The notes under the pieces were generated by a model that ran no database searches, had not been told where the DNA came from, and worked only from the letters and a program-made list of their open reading frames with translations. The position numbers were made by a program, and so were the translations under genes. Below, piece after piece: positions 7,545 through 15,646 of a DNA stretch of 28,652 nt (position 1 is its first letter; each line of letters begins with the position of its first letter). The stretch covers positions 1 through 28,652 of IMG/VR virus record IMGVR_UViG_3300044641_002933. The stretch is one strand, 5' to 3'. The DNA comes from a virus.

Positions 7545-7575
7545 TTTGATTATTTAAAGTTTTATTTTATATTTG
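7545..7575 (+). promoter_or_regulatory. Bacteroidota sigma-A type promoter for the DNA polymerase gene
   Basis: TTTG at 7545-7548 and TATATTTG at 7568-7575 are separated by 19 bases. This matches the Bacteroidota primary-sigma consensus (-33 TTTG, -7 TAnnTTTG). The predicted start near 7582 leaves a leader of about 50 bases before the ATG at 7632. It differs from the TATTTAT elements elsewhere and suggests expression by unmodified host polymerase early in infection. Confidence 0.6.
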
Positions 7576-7590
7576 CGATAGAAGGTAAAT

Positions 7591-7606
7591 TTCACGATGG
7601 TGTGAA
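7591..7606 (+). other. Short hairpin in the DNA polymerase leader
   Basis: TTCAC and GTGAA form a 5-bp stem with a GATGGT loop in the predicted 5' leader of the polymerase mRNA. It does not match a riboswitch I recognise. T4 gp43 represses its own translation through a leader hairpin, so an analogous role is conceivable, but the stem is weak. Confidence 0.25.
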
Positions 7607-7631
7607 AGCTAATAAACCAACTATATAACAT

Positions 7632-10358
7632 ATGATATCAAACGAAGAAATTGAATCGTTCTTACACGGGAATGACCCCGAAGAATTTATAGTCGCAATA
7701 GAATACGATTATCGCGAAAATTCCATTTACAAGGTACGTGAAATACCCGGTAAGGGAAAAGAAATCCGTAAAGATACATTCACCCCATTCGCTTGGGTAG
7801 GTGACCTGCGTGGTATTAACTTTTACGGTAATTCAAAAGCTGCTCAGAAAGAAGCCATGACCAAACATGGTATTATGATTGACAAATTGGAGACCCACGG
7901 TAATGAAAGATTACAGAACGGTATGACGTTCATGGTTAAATCACTTAAAGGTTATAGAGAACTTATCCAATTCTTCAGAGAAGGTGGATGTGACCCATGG
8001 GGAGAAAAAACTAAAGACAAAGTAATGATTCTACCTCCTGTAGAACAATATCTCATCTCAAAAGAAAAACGATTATTTAAGGGTTTCGAGAACTATGACG
8101 AAGTGACCCGACTTGTATATGACTTGGAGACGACCGCTCTTGAACCAAAGGATGGTCGTATCTTCATGATTGGAATTAAAACAAACAAGGGTTATCACCG
8201 AGTGATTGAGTGTATGGATGAGAGAGAAGAAAAAAATGCAATCATTGAATTTTTTAGAGTGATTAACGAATTAAAACCAAGTATAATTGGTGGATATAAT
8301 TCGGCAAACTTTGACTGGCATTGGATTTTTGAAAGATGTAATATATTGGGAATTGACCCAAAGAAAATTTGTAAATCGTTGCATCCCGACCATTCATTCA
8401 CAAGAAAAGATTCAATGTTAAAGCTTGCGAATGAGGTAGAAACTTTTACCCAAACTTCAATTTGGGGTTACAATGTAATTGATATTATCCATGCGGTTCG
8501 TAGGGCTCAGGCGATTAACTCAAGTATTAAAGCTGCGGGTTTGAAATATATTACCCAATACATTAATGCTGAAGCTCCTGACCGTGTTTATATTGACCAT
8601 TTGGATATCGGACCATTTTATGTGAAGAAAGAAGATTTTTGGTTAAACACTCAAAACGGTAAGTACAAGAAAGTTGGGGTTGATTCAAAGATTGATGATG
8701 CGTGTTCAAAACGCTCTGATGTTTATAACAAGATTACAGGTGACAAGTTAGTTGAGATGTATCTTGACGATGACTTAGATGAAACCCTAAAGGTTGACCA
8801 AGAGTTTAATCAAGCATCTTTTCTAATGGCTTCCATGATTCCAACCACATATGAAAGGGTTTCAACCATGGGGACGGCAACTATTTGGCGTCAAATTATG
8901 TTAGCTTGGTCGTATAAACATAATTTAGCAATACCGAATAAGCAACCAAAAAGAGATTTTGTTGGGGGATTATCAAGATTACTAAGGGTCGGGTATTCAA
9001 AAAATGTTTTGAAATTGGATTTTTCATCTCTATATCCATCTATCCAATTAGTACATGACATATTTCCTGATTGTGATGTTACTGGTGCAATGAAATCTTT
9101 ATTAAGTTATTTTAGAAATACTCGTATTAAATATAAAAATTTGGCATCAGAATATAAAAACATTGATAAAAAGAAATCCGAATCGTATGGTAATAAACAA
9201 CTACCAATTAAGATTTTCATTAATGCGTTTTTTGGGTCGCTAAGCGCTCCGTTTGTTTTTAATTGGGGGGATGTAGATTGCGGGGAAAAAATAACCTGCA
9301 CCGGTAGACAATATTTAAGACAGATGGTTAAATTCTTTACAAAAAAAGGATATACTCCAACAGTTCTTGATACTGACGGTGTTAACTTTACATTACCAGA
9401 AGAAGGGGTTGATGAAAGGAAGTATGTTGGAAAAGGTAATAATTGGTTGGTCGAGAAAGATAAAATATACACTGGGTTTGACGCAGATGTTGCAGAATAT
9501 AACGATTTATTCATGAAAAATGAAATGGGTCTTGACTGTGACGGTACTTGGGATAGTTGTATTAATTTAAGTCGTAAAAATTATGCAACTATGGAACATA
9601 ATGGTAAAATAAAACTAACCGGTAATAGTATCAAATCTAAAAAATTACCCTTATATATTGAGGAGTTTTTAGATAAAGGTATTAGGATGTTGCTAGAGGG
9701 TGACGGACAATCGTTTGTGGAGTATTATTACGAATACTTACAAAAAATTTATGACAAACAAATACCATTAAGTAAGATTGCTCAAAGAGCTAAGGTTAAA
9801 TTAACAATAGATGATTATAAGAAGCGATTAAACACTAAAACTAAGGCAGGTAATAGTATGTCACGCATGGCTCATTTAGAATTAGCAATCCAAAATAACT
9901 TAAAAGTTAGTTTAGGTGATGTAATAATGTATGTTAATAACGGGGTTAAAGCTTCTCATGGAGACGTTCAAAAAAAGAATGATGGGGTTCAAATAAATTG
10001 TTATATGTTGGATAAAGACATATTGGATAATAACCCTGATTTAACCGGGGATTATAATGTCCCAAGAGCAATAACTACATTTAACAAAAGAATTGAACCT
10101 TTAACCATTGTTTTCAAAGAAGAAGTTAGAAACAATTTAATTGTTAATGAACCCGATAAAAGAGGTATTTTCACTAAATCCCAATGTGAACTTATTGCGG
10201 GCGTTCCTTTTGAAGAATCAGACCAAGACACAATTGAGGATTTATTAACTTTAAGTGATGGTGAGTTAAAATTTTGGAATAAAGTTGGTGTTAATTGTGA
10301 TTACATTTACGATTTGGCTGAAGAGGGTTGGGAAGATAAGTTAGCAACAATAATTTAA
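7632..10358 (+). CDS. Family B DNA polymerase with 3'-5' exonuclease domain (T4 gp43-like)
   Basis: A 908-aa replicative polymerase, close to T4 gp43 in length. The exonuclease region has Exo I DLE (D164, E166), Exo II GYNSANFDWHW (D228) and an Exo III-type Y377-x3-D381. The polymerase domain has motif A LDFSSLYPS (D463), motif B KIFINAFFG (K527, N531) and motif C VLDTDG (D580, D582). All carboxylates needed for both activities are visible, so proofreading synthesis is expected. Two features are unusual. Motif C reads DTDG rather than DTDS, and motifs A and B are only about 64 residues apart, against about 150 in T4, so the intervening region is compact. It is transcribed from a host-type promoter at 7545-7575. 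Confidence 0.95.
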   Translation: MISNEEIESFLHGNDPEEFIVAIEYDYRENSIYKVREIPGKGKEIRKDTFTPFAWVGDLRGINFYGNSKAAQKEAMTKHGIMIDKLETHGNERLQNGMTFMVKSLKGYRELIQFFREGGCDPWGEKTKDKVMILPPVEQYLISKEKRLFKGFENYDEVTRLVYDLETTALEPKDGRIFMIGIKTNKGYHRVIECMDEREEKNAIIEFFRVINELKPSIIGGYNSANFDWHWIFERCNILGIDPKKICKSLHPDHSFTRKDSMLKLANEVETFTQTSIWGYNVIDIIHAVRRAQAINSSIKAAGLKYITQYINAEAPDRVYIDHLDIGPFYVKKEDFWLNTQNGKYKKVGVDSKIDDACSKRSDVYNKITGDKLVEMYLDDDLDETLKVDQEFNQASFLMASMIPTTYERVSTMGTATIWRQIMLAWSYKHNLAIPNKQPKRDFVGGLSRLLRVGYSKNVLKLDFSSLYPSIQLVHDIFPDCDVTGAMKSLLSYFRNTRIKYKNLASEYKNIDKKKSESYGNKQLPIKIFINAFFGSLSAPFVFNWGDVDCGEKITCTGRQYLRQMVKFFTKKGYTPTVLDTDGVNFTLPEEGVDERKYVGKGNNWLVEKDKIYTGFDADVAEYNDLFMKNEMGLDCDGTWDSCINLSRKNYATMEHNGKIKLTGNSIKSKKLPLYIEEFLDKGIRMLLEGDGQSFVEYYYEYLQKIYDKQIPLSKIAQRAKVKLTIDDYKKRLNTKTKAGNSMSRMAHLELAIQNNLKVSLGDVIMYVNNGVKASHGDVQKKNDGVQINCYMLDKDILDNNPDLTGDYNVPRAITTFNKRIEPLTIVFKEEVRNNLIVNEPDKRGIFTKSQCELIAGVPFEESDQDTIEDLLTLSDGELKFWNKVGVNCDYIYDLAEEGWEDKLATII

Positions 10359-10390
10359 GAAAAGGTGATAAGATAAAAAATATTTTTTAA

Positions 10391-10397
10391 TATTTAT
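10391..10397 (+). promoter_or_regulatory. TATTTAT element upstream of the gene at 10403
   Basis: TATTTAT lies five bases before the ATG at 10403 in a 44-base AT-rich gap after the polymerase gene. It has the same orientation and placement as the copies at 7156 and 15668. Confidence 0.38.
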
Positions 10398-10402
10398 TAT
10401 TA

Positions 10403-10723
10403 ATGAAATACATTATAACAGAAAATAGATTAGATAAAGTTATATTCAAATTTTTGGATACGAATTATGGTGCTCTTGAACAAAAAAAAGGTAAGCTTGT
10501 TGATATTGTTTTTCACTTTCATGGTGAGGAATTTGGTGTTTTAGGATGGAAAAAACCAAAAGATTTATATGTTTATTACAAATTAAGAGACGAAATTTCT
10601 GACTACTTTGGACTGGAGAAGGTTGATTCCCTAAAGGTTATCGGTAAGTGGGTTGAAGACAGATACAATTTGAAAGTCATAGACACCCACCTCCTGTATT
10701 ATCGGCAATATTTAAATAGTTGA
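10403..10723 (+). CDS. Small protein of unknown function with altered C-terminus
   Basis: A 106-aa protein starting MKYIITENRLDKVIFKFLD. This opening, Lys plus an ITE/LTE motif and then an amphipathic helix, resembles one I recall from other marine and Bacteroidota phage proteins. The middle has KLVDIVFHFHGEEFGVLGWKKP and a helical YYKLRDEISDYFGLEKV. The last section is WVEDRYNLKVIDT followed by HLLYYRQYLNS. A copy of the VEDRYNLKVIDT coding segment lies just after the stop, so the present C-terminal 11 residues appear to have been created by a tandem duplication. The ancestral end may have been VEDRYNLKVIDTYQCTGSV. No function is recognised. Confidence 0.65.
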   Translation: MKYIITENRLDKVIFKFLDTNYGALEQKKGKLVDIVFHFHGEEFGVLGWKKPKDLYVYYKLRDEISDYFGLEKVDSLKVIGKWVEDRYNLKVIDTHLLYYRQYLNS

Positions 10724-10812
10724 AGACAGATACAATTTGAAAGTCATAGACACCTACCAATGCACAGGTAGTGTATAAAAATTCGTTGAAAATAGATTCA
10801 ATTTGAAATAAA
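10652..10812 (+). repeat. Tandem repeat of about 67 bp (two near-perfect copies and one decayed)
   Basis: Copy 1 starts at 10652, copy 2 at 10719 and a diverged copy 3 at 10785. The first 36 bases of copies 1 and 2 are identical (10652-10687 and 10719-10754). Read in the frame of the repeat, they encode VEDRYNLKVIDT followed by different ends, and copy 3 encodes VENRFNLK then a stop. Copy 1 lies inside the gene 10403-10723; copies 2 and 3 lie after its stop. A weak hairpin (10751-10773) sits in copy 2. This is a recent segmental duplication of a gene's 3' end. Confidence 0.88.
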
Positions 10813-11148
10813 TTAAGAACTTTTCAATCCGTCTGACGACAAAATATACCAGTTTCCACCACAAAATCTGAATTCAATACAAGCATACTTGTCGGCAACT
10901 ATTTCATCATAGTCCTCATCAATCTTACCTATATTAGGTTTGATTGTTACTTTTGTCATTGCCTTTACCACAATATGGTCAGTTGTTTTGGAATCCAAAA
11001 TAATTGTAGATTCACTGACATTTCTCACAATAATACATTCCTCTCCGTTGGTTCTATATTCCGACTCGGATACTATTGATACTTCTGATGTTTTTAAAAT
11101 TTCCCCGTTGATTAATCTTGTTGACGGGATTGTTCTTATAATTGCCAT
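10813..11148 (-). CDS. Small structural-type protein of unknown function
   Basis: A 111-aa, mostly beta-forming protein starting MAIIRTIPSTRLING. It ends with ACIEFRFCGGNWYILSSDGLKSS, a WYILSSDGLK-type finish that I associate with small phage virion proteins such as head decorations or fibre-tip units. There is no signal peptide, membrane segment or catalytic motif. It begins 4 bases after the stop of the neck-like gene 11153-12274 on the same strand, so the two form one operon and are probably made together. The convergent gene on its other side is 10403-10723. A virion role is inferred from composition and from the neighbour only. Confidence 0.55.
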   Translation of the reverse strand: MAIIRTIPSTRLINGEILKTSEVSIVSESEYRTNGEECIIVRNVSESTIILDSKTTDHIVVKAMTKVTIKPNIGKIDEDYDEIVADKYACIEFRFCGGNWYILSSDGLKSS

Positions 11149-11152
11149 AATA

Positions 11153-12274
11153 TTAAATTACATATATTTGACGAGGCATTGCTCTGAACTTCATTTGTTT
11201 ATTTAAGTTCTCAGCTATTAATGCTTCTCTTTCCATAACTTTTTCAGGTCTCAATCTTGTTAACCAACCTTCAGCACCTGTAAGTTCTTCTATTAATTTT
11301 GTTTTTTCATCTTTACCTTCGGTCAACAAACTTGTGTAGTCCATAGTTATTTCAGAATCAGGTGTTTTTAAATTACCACTGTATTTCCCTCTAACTCTAC
11401 CTAATGTTTCTTTAACATAAGCGGTGAACCATCTTCTAACCCATTGTTGTGCAGGTACATTTAAATCAGACCAAGTAAGTTCTTCTAATGGAACATCATT
11501 TGGTGATTTAATTACATCAGGATTATTTTTTAAACAATCGGCTCTACTGTCAGGTGTTACATCGTAATACCAATACCACACAGCTCTACCAACATATTGA
11601 CTATAGTTACCCCAATTAAATTGATTACCAGGTGCGTTGTATAGTTGTAAATCTTTTTTACCATCAGGTAATGCAGTAATTCTATAAGTTAAAGAACCTC
11701 CAAGAATTCTATTTAAAATGTTTGATTCTTGCATTCTTATTAGATAATCAAAACCTGACATCATAAAATAAGAACCTTGGTATCCCATTTGAGCGAATCC
11801 AGCTTCGTTGGCTCCAAGACCTACACCACCAAATCCCCCAATACCACCCATACCAAATGCGGTAATAGGTTGATTACTGAACCATAACACTTCATTAATC
11901 TCACGACCAGCAGGGATTTCGTAGTTTTGTTTGTTCTGTTCAAGAATGATATAATCTTTCTTTAATACCCAAGGACCTTCCGCCTGAAGACCCACGATTT
12001 TTGAATATGAATATGAGAATTGTTGTTCAAAATCCATTGTTCTTGTAATCAATGCTCTTGAAACTGATTTTTCGGTCATATTAAGATTAACCAAGTTAAC
12101 CCACTGACTATCAATTAACCAATTTAAGATATATTGTTCATAATCTTGTATAGAGAGTTCCATTAAAGAATCCATCATTTCATCTTCAATTTCAACACTC
12201 CTAATTGGGGCACCCAATAAATGTTTGACTCTGGTATAAATTTTTGACCTTTCTGGTTCTGGAATAACTGCCAT
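11153..12274 (-). CDS. Probable neck protein (T4 gp13-like)
   Basis: A 373-aa protein beginning MAVIPEPERSKIYTRVKHLLGAP. The N-terminal quarter is helical and acidic (EIEDEMMDSLMELSIQDYEQY). The centre has a Gly-rich loop (GMGGIGGFGGVGLG) at about residues 141-154, then aromatic-rich segments. The C-terminal part reads DLNVPAQQWVRRWFTAYVKETLGRVRGKYSG, followed by helices with MEREALIAENLNKQMKFRAMP. The helical ends and the AYVKETLGRVRGKYSG block fit my memory of neck/head-completion proteins in T4-like phages, where gp13 is about 310 residues. The gp14- and gp15-like genes lie about 4 kb away on the other strand. A neck role is a moderate-confidence inference; a different structural role is possible. 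Confidence 0.45.
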   Translation of the reverse strand: MAVIPEPERSKIYTRVKHLLGAPIRSVEIEDEMMDSLMELSIQDYEQYILNWLIDSQWVNLVNLNMTEKSVSRALITRTMDFEQQFSYSYSKIVGLQAEGPWVLKKDYIILEQNKQNYEIPAGREINEVLWFSNQPITAFGMGGIGGFGGVGLGANEAGFAQMGYQGSYFMMSGFDYLIRMQESNILNRILGGSLTYRITALPDGKKDLQLYNAPGNQFNWGNYSQYVGRAVWYWYYDVTPDSRADCLKNNPDVIKSPNDVPLEELTWSDLNVPAQQWVRRWFTAYVKETLGRVRGKYSGNLKTPDSEITMDYTSLLTEGKDEKTKLIEELTGAEGWLTRLRPEKVMEREALIAENLNKQMKFRAMPRQIYVI

Positions 12275-12279
12275 ATCTA

Positions 12280-12286
12280 ATAAATA
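12280..12286 (-). promoter_or_regulatory. TATTTAT element upstream of the neck-like gene (minus strand)
   Basis: Read on the minus strand, TATTTAT (TATTTATTAG context) lies five bases before the ATG at 12274, within the 24-base gap to the superoxide dismutase fusion gene. It probably serves the two-gene unit 12274-10813. Confidence 0.38.
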
Positions 12287-12298
12287 TCAATTAGTTTA

Positions 12299-13831
12299 TT
12301 ATTGTATATTGTACATTAATGAATCTAATGGGAATACAAAATTACCTTTAACAATTTTTGGTTTTTTATTAAAAATTAAAACATTCTTACCTTTTTGGAA
12401 AATCATTAAATCTGTGTTATAAATCTTAACACTCGCAGTTCCCTCTAAGGTAATACCATCTTCAGATACAATAATATTTCTGAAAGGTTTGATTTGAGCG
12501 GTATATTTTTTCTCATTATTTTTTAATTCTAAATCCACTCCTTGAATAGCATCTTTCTTACTTCCTAACTCACCTATTATTTCAACTTCAAACTCGTTGC
12601 CAAAATGTCTTCTAATAATTGCGGCTGTAATCGCTTCTCTTTTTGAACCGGCTTTATCTTTTTCAGTTAAGGTTCTTAACAAGTTATGAAGAGTTGAACT
12701 ATCTTTATCAAATATTCTATATTTGTAATGGTCTATTGCTCTTATAAATCTTTCAACCTCTTTTTTCTGCTCTGATGGAGTTTTATCCATGAAGTTTATT
12801 GGAACCTTGTTTGGAATAGTTGCAATCACTTTATTCAAATCTTTCAACAAAATACAGAACGCAGTATAATTTGTATTTAACTTATTGATTACCGACCTAC
12901 CAGGTCCCTCAAGATTATAGACACCAGGTAATTGGTCATTTTCGGGTGTTGAAATATAATTTTCAGAAAACATTTCTTTCATAATTTTGTTAATCCCATT
13001 CATGTAAGTCCATTTAATATCTGAATTAACATTGAATAACATTCTATAAAATTCATTTTCAGAAGAAGAACACATTTCAGATTTACCTTCAGTTAATACT
13101 TGTTTCATCTTGGTTGATTCCGCCAATTTCGTTTCAATTTTCATTTCATACATTTTACTAACAAAATCCCAATTAACAACTTTCCAAAAGTTTGTAATGT
13201 ATTCATCTCTTTTGTTTTTGTATTTCAAGTAATAAGCATGTTCCCATAAATCTAATCCGAGTAATGGAAATCCACCACCTTCAATTACATTCATTAATGG
13301 ATTATCTTGGTTTGGTGTGGACATAATCTTCAAAGTATTTTTTGAAGTTAGTATTAACCATACCCATCCTGAACCGAATCGGTCTTTGGCTTGTTTTTCA
13401 AATTCTTTTTTGAAGTTGGTGAATGTTCCCCACTGTTTGGTTATCTTTTTATAAAGTTCACCTTCAAGTTTTTTTGGGATTGGGGTTAAGAAATTCCAAA
13501 ACAATGCATGATTAAACGCACCGCCAGCGTTATTTCTTATTGTCTTATCAAAACGACTGATTGTTTTTATTATTTTTTCTAAATCTAAATCCCCGTATTC
13601 TTTTTTTGCGAGGGCATCGTTCAATTTATCCACATATGTTTTATAGTGTTTATTGTAATGTAGATTCATTGTCTCAGGGTCAATAAACGTCTTCAAGGAT
13701 GAATAGGAGTAAGGTAATTTTTCTATCCCTATTTTTTTCATTTCTGTAATCAACAACTTCTTTTCTTGGTTAATGCGGTTTTCAAGTATTTGTGTTTCTA
13801 GTTGTTGGATTTTCTTTTGTGTTTTTTTCAT
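12299..13831 (-). CDS. Mn-type superoxide dismutase fused to a PD-(D/E)XK nuclease-like domain
   Basis: A 510-aa fusion. Residues 1-37 are a Lys/Gln/Glu-rich probable coiled coil. Residues about 38-230 form a full Fe/Mn superoxide dismutase: HYNKHYKTY (H58; H62 and Y66 of the gate), NNAGGAFNHALFW (H108), FGSGWVWLI, and LDLWEHAYYLKY (D194, H198). All four metal ligands remain. The AGG near H108 and Q175 in PNQDNPLM point to the Mn subtype. Residues about 231-250 are a linker with LAES and LTEG. Residues about 260-510 are helical, then contain GVDLEL (D433, E435) and YTAQIKPF (Q446, K448), like a PD-(D/E)XK core with Q in place of E. The fusion suggests radical protection combined with DNA binding or cutting. 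The SOD call is very strong, the nuclease call moderate. Confidence 0.88.
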   Translation of the reverse strand: MKKTQKKIQQLETQILENRINQEKKLLITEMKKIGIEKLPYSYSSLKTFIDPETMNLHYNKHYKTYVDKLNDALAKKEYGDLDLEKIIKTISRFDKTIRNNAGGAFNHALFWNFLTPIPKKLEGELYKKITKQWGTFTNFKKEFEKQAKDRFGSGWVWLILTSKNTLKIMSTPNQDNPLMNVIEGGGFPLLGLDLWEHAYYLKYKNKRDEYITNFWKVVNWDFVSKMYEMKIETKLAESTKMKQVLTEGKSEMCSSSENEFYRMLFNVNSDIKWTYMNGINKIMKEMFSENYISTPENDQLPGVYNLEGPGRSVINKLNTNYTAFCILLKDLNKVIATIPNKVPINFMDKTPSEQKKEVERFIRAIDHYKYRIFDKDSSTLHNLLRTLTEKDKAGSKREAITAAIIRRHFGNEFEVEIIGELGSKKDAIQGVDLELKNNEKKYTAQIKPFRNIIVSEDGITLEGTASVKIYNTDLMIFQKGKNVLIFNKKPKIVKGNFVFPLDSLMYNIQ

Positions 13832-13853
13832 AATTTTGGATTATCCGTTGTAT

Positions 13854-13860
13854 ATAAATA
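13854..13860 (-). promoter_or_regulatory. TATTTAT element upstream of the superoxide dismutase fusion gene (minus strand)
   Basis: Read on the minus strand, TATTTAT (GGATTATTTATATACAAC context) lies 22 bases before the ATG at 13831. It sits in the 41-base gap after the helicase gene. Confidence 0.38.
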
Positions 13861-13872
13861 ATCCGTAGTTGA

Positions 13873-15624
13873 TTAATATCTCAACTGATTGATTCTTTGT
13901 AGTATTTCTTCTGCGGTATCGGCGGGGTTTTGGTTGTCACCCATTACTGTTGCAATGACTTGTTTTTTGTTGTTTAGGATATCGTAGATGATTCCTTCTA
14001 CTGTGTTTTCAAAGATTGGATAATAAACCAAAACATTATTTTTTTGTCCGTAACGATACGCTCGGTCTTCAGATTGAGCGTGGTCTGAAGGTAAAAATGA
14101 TAAATCATTCATAATAACCGCTTCCGCTGCGGTTAATGTAATTCCAACACCTGCTGCCTTAATATTACCCACAAAAACTTTAACTTTTGGATTATCTTGG
14201 AATTGGTCAACTGAATGTTGTCGTTCAGGTTTTGACATTGAACCATCAAGTTTAACTGCAGCTTTTCCAAAATGTTCGGTGATTTTATTTAATGAATCTG
14301 TAAAGTTACAGAAAATGATAACCTTCTTGTCTTGTTCTAAAATATTTTCGGCAAGTTCAATTGTTTGCGTAATCTTTTCGTCGGCAATGATTTGTCTAAC
14401 CTTTGTTAATTTAGAAAACTGAACTGTTAGTGATTTTGATTCTTCGGGATTTTTATCATACCAATCATAATATTCGCCCATTACTTCCTCGTATTGTTTT
14501 GATTTTAATCTCAAATATACTGGAGTTATAATTTTATCTGGTAGGTCAAGAACATCTTCTTTTAATCTCCTTAATATTGTTCCTGATGTTCGGTCTCTTA
14601 GTTCTTCAAGATTACTAGAACCTGTAACATTCCATATCTTTCTACCACCGGCATTAAATTGATATCCACTACAATATCTGATGGCATAAGCCATCCAGTT
14701 TTTACTTACGGGAGAATCAACCAAACTTAGTAGATTAAAATAATCCATTGGTCTTGAGGTCATTGGAGTTCCTGATAATAACCAAAGTCGGTCAATGTTT
14801 TTAACAATGTCGTTGATAAGTTTTGTTCTTTGGGCTGTAGCATTCTTAATATAGTGAGCTTCATCAACGACTACCAAATCAAAATTTGAATTAAGAATTA
14901 CCGAATCTTCTTTCTTCTTTGGGTCGTGAAAATTTTTGATAATGTCATAATTTGCAATTACAAAATCGTGTTCAGTTGAGAAGTTTTTGCCTTCCGCAAT
15001 ATAAATTGTTTTGTCCGAATAGTTTTCAATCTCTCGTTTCCAATTAATTTTTAAAGTTGCAGGACAAATGATTAATACTTTTTTGGCTCCCGTCTCCAAC
15101 GCGGCAATGATTGTTGATGTGGTTTTTCCCAGCCCCATATCATCGGCTAAAATAAACTTTTTATTCTCAACTAATTTTTGGATTGCTTCTTTTTGGTGTT
15201 CAAGTGGTGGACGGTGAGAATATTTGGAATAATCAATAACAACATCTTTAACTGAATTATCTTTAATAATAGCGGCTTTTGGTAACCAAAAATCGTGTAA
15301 TTCTTCTTTTTCAAAAACTTTACCCCAAATGTGGTATGCCTTTTCTTTATCGGCTAATAGCTTCTCAACCCATATTTTTTGTGGGATTTCTGTATATAAT
15401 TTATCGTCTGCTAACTTTTGAGCAAAGTAGGCATCAAGAATCACCCACTTCTTTGCAACCTTTGGTTGATTGTCGTGGAATGATAAAATATACTCCGATT
15501 GGCTTCTTGTTGGGTAGAACTTCTTGTTAATCTGTGATTTCCGTTTCAGTTCCAAAAGGTAGTTATTACCACCTTCATATGTTTCAAGAATCGCCATCGC
15601 TTTTGACTCCAAACTTATTTCCAT
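13873..15624 (-). CDS. SNF2-family DNA helicase/translocase
   Basis: A 583-aa SF2 ATPase. The N-terminal 130 residues are a lineage-specific region. From about residue 139, a LEHQKEAIQ Q-motif-like stretch leads to Walker A DDMGLGKT (161-168), motif Ia IICPATL, DEAH box (254-257) and SGTPM motif III (284-288). The second RecA lobe has KVIIFCNFTDSL, VKLDGSM, AAGVGITLTAA and motif VI QSEDRAYRYGQ. That layout is typical of SNF2/SMARCAL1-like annealing helicases or fork remodellers. In T4-like phages a comparable job (UvsW) unwinds R-loops and branched DNA and helps switch replication modes. ATP-driven remodelling of replication or recombination intermediates is expected. It faces away from the tail operon starting at 15681. 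Confidence 0.93.
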   Translation of the reverse strand: MEISLESKAMAILETYEGGNNYLLELKRKSQINKKFYPTRSQSEYILSFHDNQPKVAKKWVILDAYFAQKLADDKLYTEIPQKIWVEKLLADKEKAYHIWGKVFEKEELHDFWLPKAAIIKDNSVKDVVIDYSKYSHRPPLEHQKEAIQKLVENKKFILADDMGLGKTTSTIIAALETGAKKVLIICPATLKINWKREIENYSDKTIYIAEGKNFSTEHDFVIANYDIIKNFHDPKKKEDSVILNSNFDLVVVDEAHYIKNATAQRTKLINDIVKNIDRLWLLSGTPMTSRPMDYFNLLSLVDSPVSKNWMAYAIRYCSGYQFNAGGRKIWNVTGSSNLEELRDRTSGTILRRLKEDVLDLPDKIITPVYLRLKSKQYEEVMGEYYDWYDKNPEESKSLTVQFSKLTKVRQIIADEKITQTIELAENILEQDKKVIIFCNFTDSLNKITEHFGKAAVKLDGSMSKPERQHSVDQFQDNPKVKVFVGNIKAAGVGITLTAAEAVIMNDLSFLPSDHAQSEDRAYRYGQKNNVLVYYPIFENTVEGIIYDILNNKKQVIATVMGDNQNPADTAEEILQRINQLRY

Positions 15625-15646
15625 TCTTTTAAATAAAAGTTTGCTT

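Noticed and set aside
7576-7631. Riboswitch in the polymerase leader
   Set aside because: Only a 5-bp hairpin is visible and the sequence does not match preQ1 or another class I could recognise.
9107-9514. Antisense open frame inside the DNA polymerase gene
   Set aside because: Opposite to a strongly supported coding region with conserved motifs; no start context or family.
10652-10812. Diversity-generating retroelement template/variable repeat pair
   Set aside because: No reverse transcriptase in the window and no adenine-specific differences between copies; a plain tandem duplication explains it.
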